In this document: positions 61,519 through 64,000 of the stretch, piece after piece | Layout: each line of letters begins with the position of its first letter | Position numbering within the stretch: position 1 is the first letter of the stretch | Source of the DNA: Glaciecola blandensis | Lineage (GTDB): Bacteria; Pseudomonadota; Gammaproteobacteria; Enterobacterales; Alteromonadaceae | DNA: 64,000 bases | Assembly: GCF_031846165.1 (NCBI RefSeq) | Contig: NZ_JAVRIE010000003.1 | Coordinates: 248,001-312,000 of the forward strand | Reading direction: 5' to 3' | Notes under the pieces: model-generated | The model's input: only the letters and a program-made list of their open reading frames with translations | Told to the model about the DNA's origin: nothing | Databases searched by the model: none | Position numbers and translations under genes: made by a program

Positions 61519-61971
61519 GTGAGTAATTTAAAGCAATTACAACTTGTTGCTGATCTTGAAACGAAGAAAGAGCAAAAGTTCGCCCAAGACTATCAACAAG
61601 CTGCACGAAATTTAGAAGAGAATAAACAAAAACTATCAGGCTTAGAGCAATATCGACTCGACTACTTGCGCCTAATTCAGCAAAAAGGCCAATCGGGCGT
61701 TGAGATGAAAGAGTTACACCAACACCAATCATTCGTTGGAAAGCTGGATCGCGCCTGCGGTCAACAGATGCAGTTTATCAGTCAAGCAACTTTAGTGGCT
61801 GATCAAAGAAAGCGACAGTGGTTAGCCCAGCAAAAACGCCGAAAGGCTATTGAGCTACTCATCACCAATAAGCATCAACAAGCACAAGTGCTAGAAAACC
61901 GCAGGGAACAAGAGATGTTCGATGAACTAGCGATGCAAAAGTTTGTTCGCAAAGCACTGCATTCTAATTAA
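61519..61971 (+). CDS. fliJ: Flagellar export chaperone FliJ
   Basis: FliJ is a coiled-coil export chaperone and part of the FliH-FliI-FliJ ATPase complex. The 150-residue protein (GTG start 61519) is mainly helical: 'LQLVADLETKKEQKFAQDYQQAARNLEENKQKLSGLEQYRLDYLRLIQQKGQSGVEMKELHQHQSFVGKLDRA' with a charged C-terminus. It ends the fli operon in this window. The usual downstream fliK-fliLMNOPQR-flhB genes are not here: a gene of opposite strand begins after about 110 bp. Confidence 0.92.
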   Translation: MSNLKQLQLVADLETKKEQKFAQDYQQAARNLEENKQKLSGLEQYRLDYLRLIQQKGQSGVEMKELHQHQSFVGKLDRACGQQMQFISQATLVADQRKRQWLAQQKRRKAIELLITNKHQQAQVLENRREQEMFDELAMQKFVRKALHSN

Positions 61972-62083
61972 ACGTCAAAAATGACACTTAATCGGGCAGA
62001 TACTCACCCATGATCAGGCTAAGGTGTACAGGAATATATGTGCTCCCAGTAATGTCGATCGGCGTTAATCCATATCAGCCTAG

Positions 62084-62422
62084 CTAATTGTTGTCTCTAT
62101 CTGCTTCGTTTTTTTCGCTACCATCTTTCGACTTTAAGGCTAGCACTAAAATGATAATACCCATGACATAAAACCACGCTTCGTGGATCTCGAATTGTGC
62201 GTCATTTAAGCCTTCAGCGGTGGAAGCTTCATTGCTGTTGTTAGCGCCAAGGTAAGTTTGCTCACTGCTAATAAGGGCTGCATTTGTGGACAACATATCT
62301 AACGTAAACTCACTAACCTTGGTATTATCCTTGGCTTGAGCTGGATTCGCCATGAAGAGCATACAAGTGCAAAGTAAGATTGTAAGCAAGGTGTTGTGTA
62401 TATTGAATATATCGCTTCTCAT
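62084..62422 (-). CDS. Small exported protein with C-terminal membrane segment
   Basis: From ATG 62422, preceded by GAGGGA, the product is 112 residues with an N-terminal signal ('NTLLTILLCTCMLFMANPAQA-KD'). A polar middle follows, then a C-terminal hydrophobic segment 'WFYVMGIIILVLAL' and a charged tail 'KSKDGSEKNEADRDNN'. I do not recognise a family. The C-terminal segment recalls protein-sorting tails, but without a clear PEP-CTERM or LPXTG motif. Longer in-frame starts (up to 62530) would place charged residues before the signal and are less likely. Confidence 0.5.
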   Translation of the reverse strand: MRSDIFNIHNTLLTILLCTCMLFMANPAQAKDNTKVSEFTLDMLSTNAALISSEQTYLGANNSNEASTAEGLNDAQFEIHEAWFYVMGIIILVLALKSKDGSEKNEADRDNN

Positions 62423-62639
62423 TGGAAGTCCCTCTTTCATCATTCGAGCAGTATCTATTTTACTAGACTCGCTCAACTTCATTCCGTGACCATCTCGCTT
62501 CTGATAGCGTAACGGCATATGTAATACCACTTAAGAGTATCTCAAAATAGCAGTTCTTCATTTCAATATTGTTGCAACAATTTGACAATTTGTTGCAAAT
62601 TTCAATGCGTAGCTCGGTTTTTATGCGTACCAAGATAAC

Positions 62640-64000
62640 TTAAGAGATCTTATTTGACTGAGAAGGGCTTATGCCAAAATGCTTTTTAAAACTGCGAGAG
62701 AAATAAGCCAAGCTTTCAAAACCGCAGGCATAGGCTACCTCTGAAATTGACAAGGTATGTTGATTTAATAAGTCATGTGCCTTTTGCATTCTGTGCATCA
62801 CAATTAAGTTGAGAGGCGTTTCTCCAAACTCTTTTTTACATTTTCGAATGAGTGTGTCTCTGGACATAAATAAACTTGCTGCAAGAGATTCAACATTAAA
62901 AGAAGGGGATGCCAATTGTTGATTAATTTCTAACTGTACTTTTTCTTGGAAGGCGTTATGTGTGTTTTGCGCCGGTTTGCTTGAATAGCTTATTGGTAAA
63001 GAATCACGGACTTGTTTGCGTGCATTGATTTGTGCATTCACCCGCATGACTAACTCAGATGTATCAAAGGGTTTAGTCAAGTAATCATCAGCGCCAACAG
63101 CAAAGCCTTCCACTGTCTCTCGCTTCGTTGCTTTTGCAGTCAATAGTATGACTGGTATAGTTTGAGTTTCTGGATTCTTCTTTACCGATTCCGTTAATTG
63201 CAAACCATCCATAACCGGCATGCTTACATCAGAAATGATCAAGTCGGGCAAAGTGTGTTGAATAAGCTTCAGGGCATCCTTACCGTTTTTCGCTTGCAAA
63301 ATACGGTAAGAAGCAGACAAGCGTAAACTAATAAAATTTAGTAGTTCGTCGTTATCATCAACAACAAGCAGCGTTGTTCTGTCTTCACTTGTGTCTTTAG
63401 GTTTAGGTTGTGAGAACGGGCCTGATTCAAGCGATGCTGGAACAGTTGTTTTAGTCTGATTTGCGTTTGCACCGGTGGCTTCGTGCAAGTGAATATCGAT
63501 TGGTTCGATAATCTGCTCACTTGAAAAATGCGCATTGCCTAGTTGCAGCTCCAAGGTAAAGCAACAACCAGGCTCTTGTTTATCCACTAAGCGCACTTCT
63601 CCTTGGTGCAAATGCATAATTTCCTTCACCAATGCTAGCCCAATACCAGTGCCCGGTTCAGTATGCTGTTCCGAGGATTTATCCTGATAAAATCGCTCGA
63701 ACACTTTATCTCGTGCTTCCTCGCTGATCCCTTTTCCGTTATCTATGACGCTAATAACTGCTTTGCGGTGTCGTGAGTCTATTTGTAAATCAATATTAAT
63801 TTCACAATGTTCACCTGCGTACTTAATCGCATTTGAAAGTAAATTTGATACACACTTTTCAATTTGATCAATATCGAACCACAATAATAGGGGCTCTTCA
63901 CAGTTCGACGTAGTGAGTGTTTGATGATGTTGTTTGGCCCACAAGTCAAAACGCTCTTGCAAACTGCGCAAGAGCATCGAAATATCATGTTGTGCCACTC
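62640..64000 (-). CDS. Hybrid sensor kinase / AraC-type regulator, C-terminal part
   Basis: The frame stays open to the window end, so the N-terminus lies outside. The visible part has the HATPase domain ('CVSNLLSNAIKYAG', 'VIDNGKGISEEARDKVFERFY', 'PGTGIGLALVKEIMHLHQGEV'). A receiver domain follows ('LLVVDDNDELLNFI', phosphoacceptor Asp in 'LIISDVSMPVMDGLQL', 'ILLTAKATKRETVEGFAVGADDYLTKPFD'), then a C-terminal AraC-type HTH ('NVESLAASLFMSRDTLIRKCKKEFG' and 'LSISEVAYACGFESLAYFSRSFKKHFGISPSQ'). Such hybrid two-component proteins often sense sugars or polysaccharides and control nearby genes. No target is visible here. Confidence 0.85.
   Translation of the reverse strand, partial: VAQHDISMLLRSLQERFDLWAKQHHQTLTTSNCEEPLLLWFDIDQIEKCVSNLLSNAIKYAGEHCEINIDLQIDSRHRKAVISVIDNGKGISEEARDKVFERFYQDKSSEQHTEPGTGIGLALVKEIMHLHQGEVRLVDKQEPGCCFTLELQLGNAHFSSEQIIEPIDIHLHEATGANANQTKTTVPASLESGPFSQPKPKDTSEDRTTLLVVDDNDELLNFISLRLSASYRILQAKNGKDALKLIQHTLPDLIISDVSMPVMDGLQLTESVKKNPETQTIPVILLTAKATKRETVEGFAVGADDYLTKPFDTSELVMRVNAQINARKQVRDSLPISYSSKPAQNTHNAFQEKVQLEINQQLASPSFNVESLAASLFMSRDTLIRKCKKEFGETPLNLIVMHRMQKAHDLLNQHTLSISEVAYACGFESLAYFSRSFKKHFGISPSQSNKIS

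Noticed and set aside
1..64000. Long reading frames antisense to flagellin, hook and fli genes
   Set aside because: They mirror codon bias of the sense genes, have no ribosome-binding sites or families, and overlap confident genes completely.
1..64000. CRISPR arrays, tRNA or rRNA genes, transposases, phage integrases
   Set aside because: No repeats with regular spacers, cloverleaf genes or such protein motifs were seen on either strand; this was by eye only.

Overview
The window is a 64 kb piece of chromosome from a marine-type gammaproteobacterium, most likely an Alteromonadales / Alteromonadaceae-like genus. Three things suggest this: the polar-flagellum gene order (cheV-cheR-flgBCDEFGHIJKL, several short flagellins, flaG-fliDS, flrABC, fliEFGHIJ), the FlrA/FlrB/FlrC (sigma54) plus sigma28 regulatory hierarchy, and the moderate GC content. 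The assignment is inferred from gene content and not from a marker gene. No rRNA, tRNA, CRISPR array, prophage or intact insertion sequence was recognised.

Layout. (1) 1-12750: the end of cheV, then cheR and the rod/hook/hook-junction genes flgB to flgL. The series is interrupted between flgE and flgF by a terminator, a dense nest of inverted repeats and a fresh sigma54 promoter. (2) 12776-18564: a non-flagellar insert with a MEST-like alpha/beta hydrolase, a class II aldolase-like protein, a CRP-family regulator, an outer-membrane barrel plus cupredoxin-like pair, and a sialidase-fold-like protein. (3) 18803-29134: flagellins 1-3, an S9 peptidase and a small membrane protein on the other strand, then flagellin 4-flaG-fliD-fliS-fliT-like. 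(4) 29147-44859: a flagellin-glycosylation island. It has a very long Maf protein, a complete pseudaminic acid pathway (PseB, C, F, I, G, H), a GT9-like glycosyltransferase, and an acyl cassette (ACP, SDR, AMP-ligase, LuxE-like, LuxC-like). (5) 45098-49681: a four-gene phosphonate cassette (cytidylyltransferase-PEP mutase fusion, phosphonopyruvate decarboxylase, iron alcohol dehydrogenase, LicD) behind its own sigma54-type promoter. (6) 49769-51596: a pirin and a divergent fifth flagellin. (7) 51796-61971: flrA, flrBC and fliEFGHIJ. (8) 62084-64000: a small exported protein and the C-terminal part of a hybrid sensor kinase / AraC regulator.

How it fits together. FlrA (class I) is expected to drive sigma54 promoters such as the one at flrBC. 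FlrC then drives other class II/III sigma54 promoters (seen at flgB, flgF, fliE and the phosphonate operon), and sigma28 drives late genes (clear promoters at flagellins 1, 4 and 5). Maf would transfer pseudaminic-acid-type sugars to flagellin.

The most interesting proposal is that the phosphonate cassette makes CMP-2-hydroxyethylphosphonate, and that its LicD protein places hydroxyethylphosphonate on the flagellar glycan. A second is a recurring stem-loop with a conserved GCCAGG apical loop in the 3' regions of three flagellin genes. All functional calls come from reading the translated sequence and motifs, with no database search.
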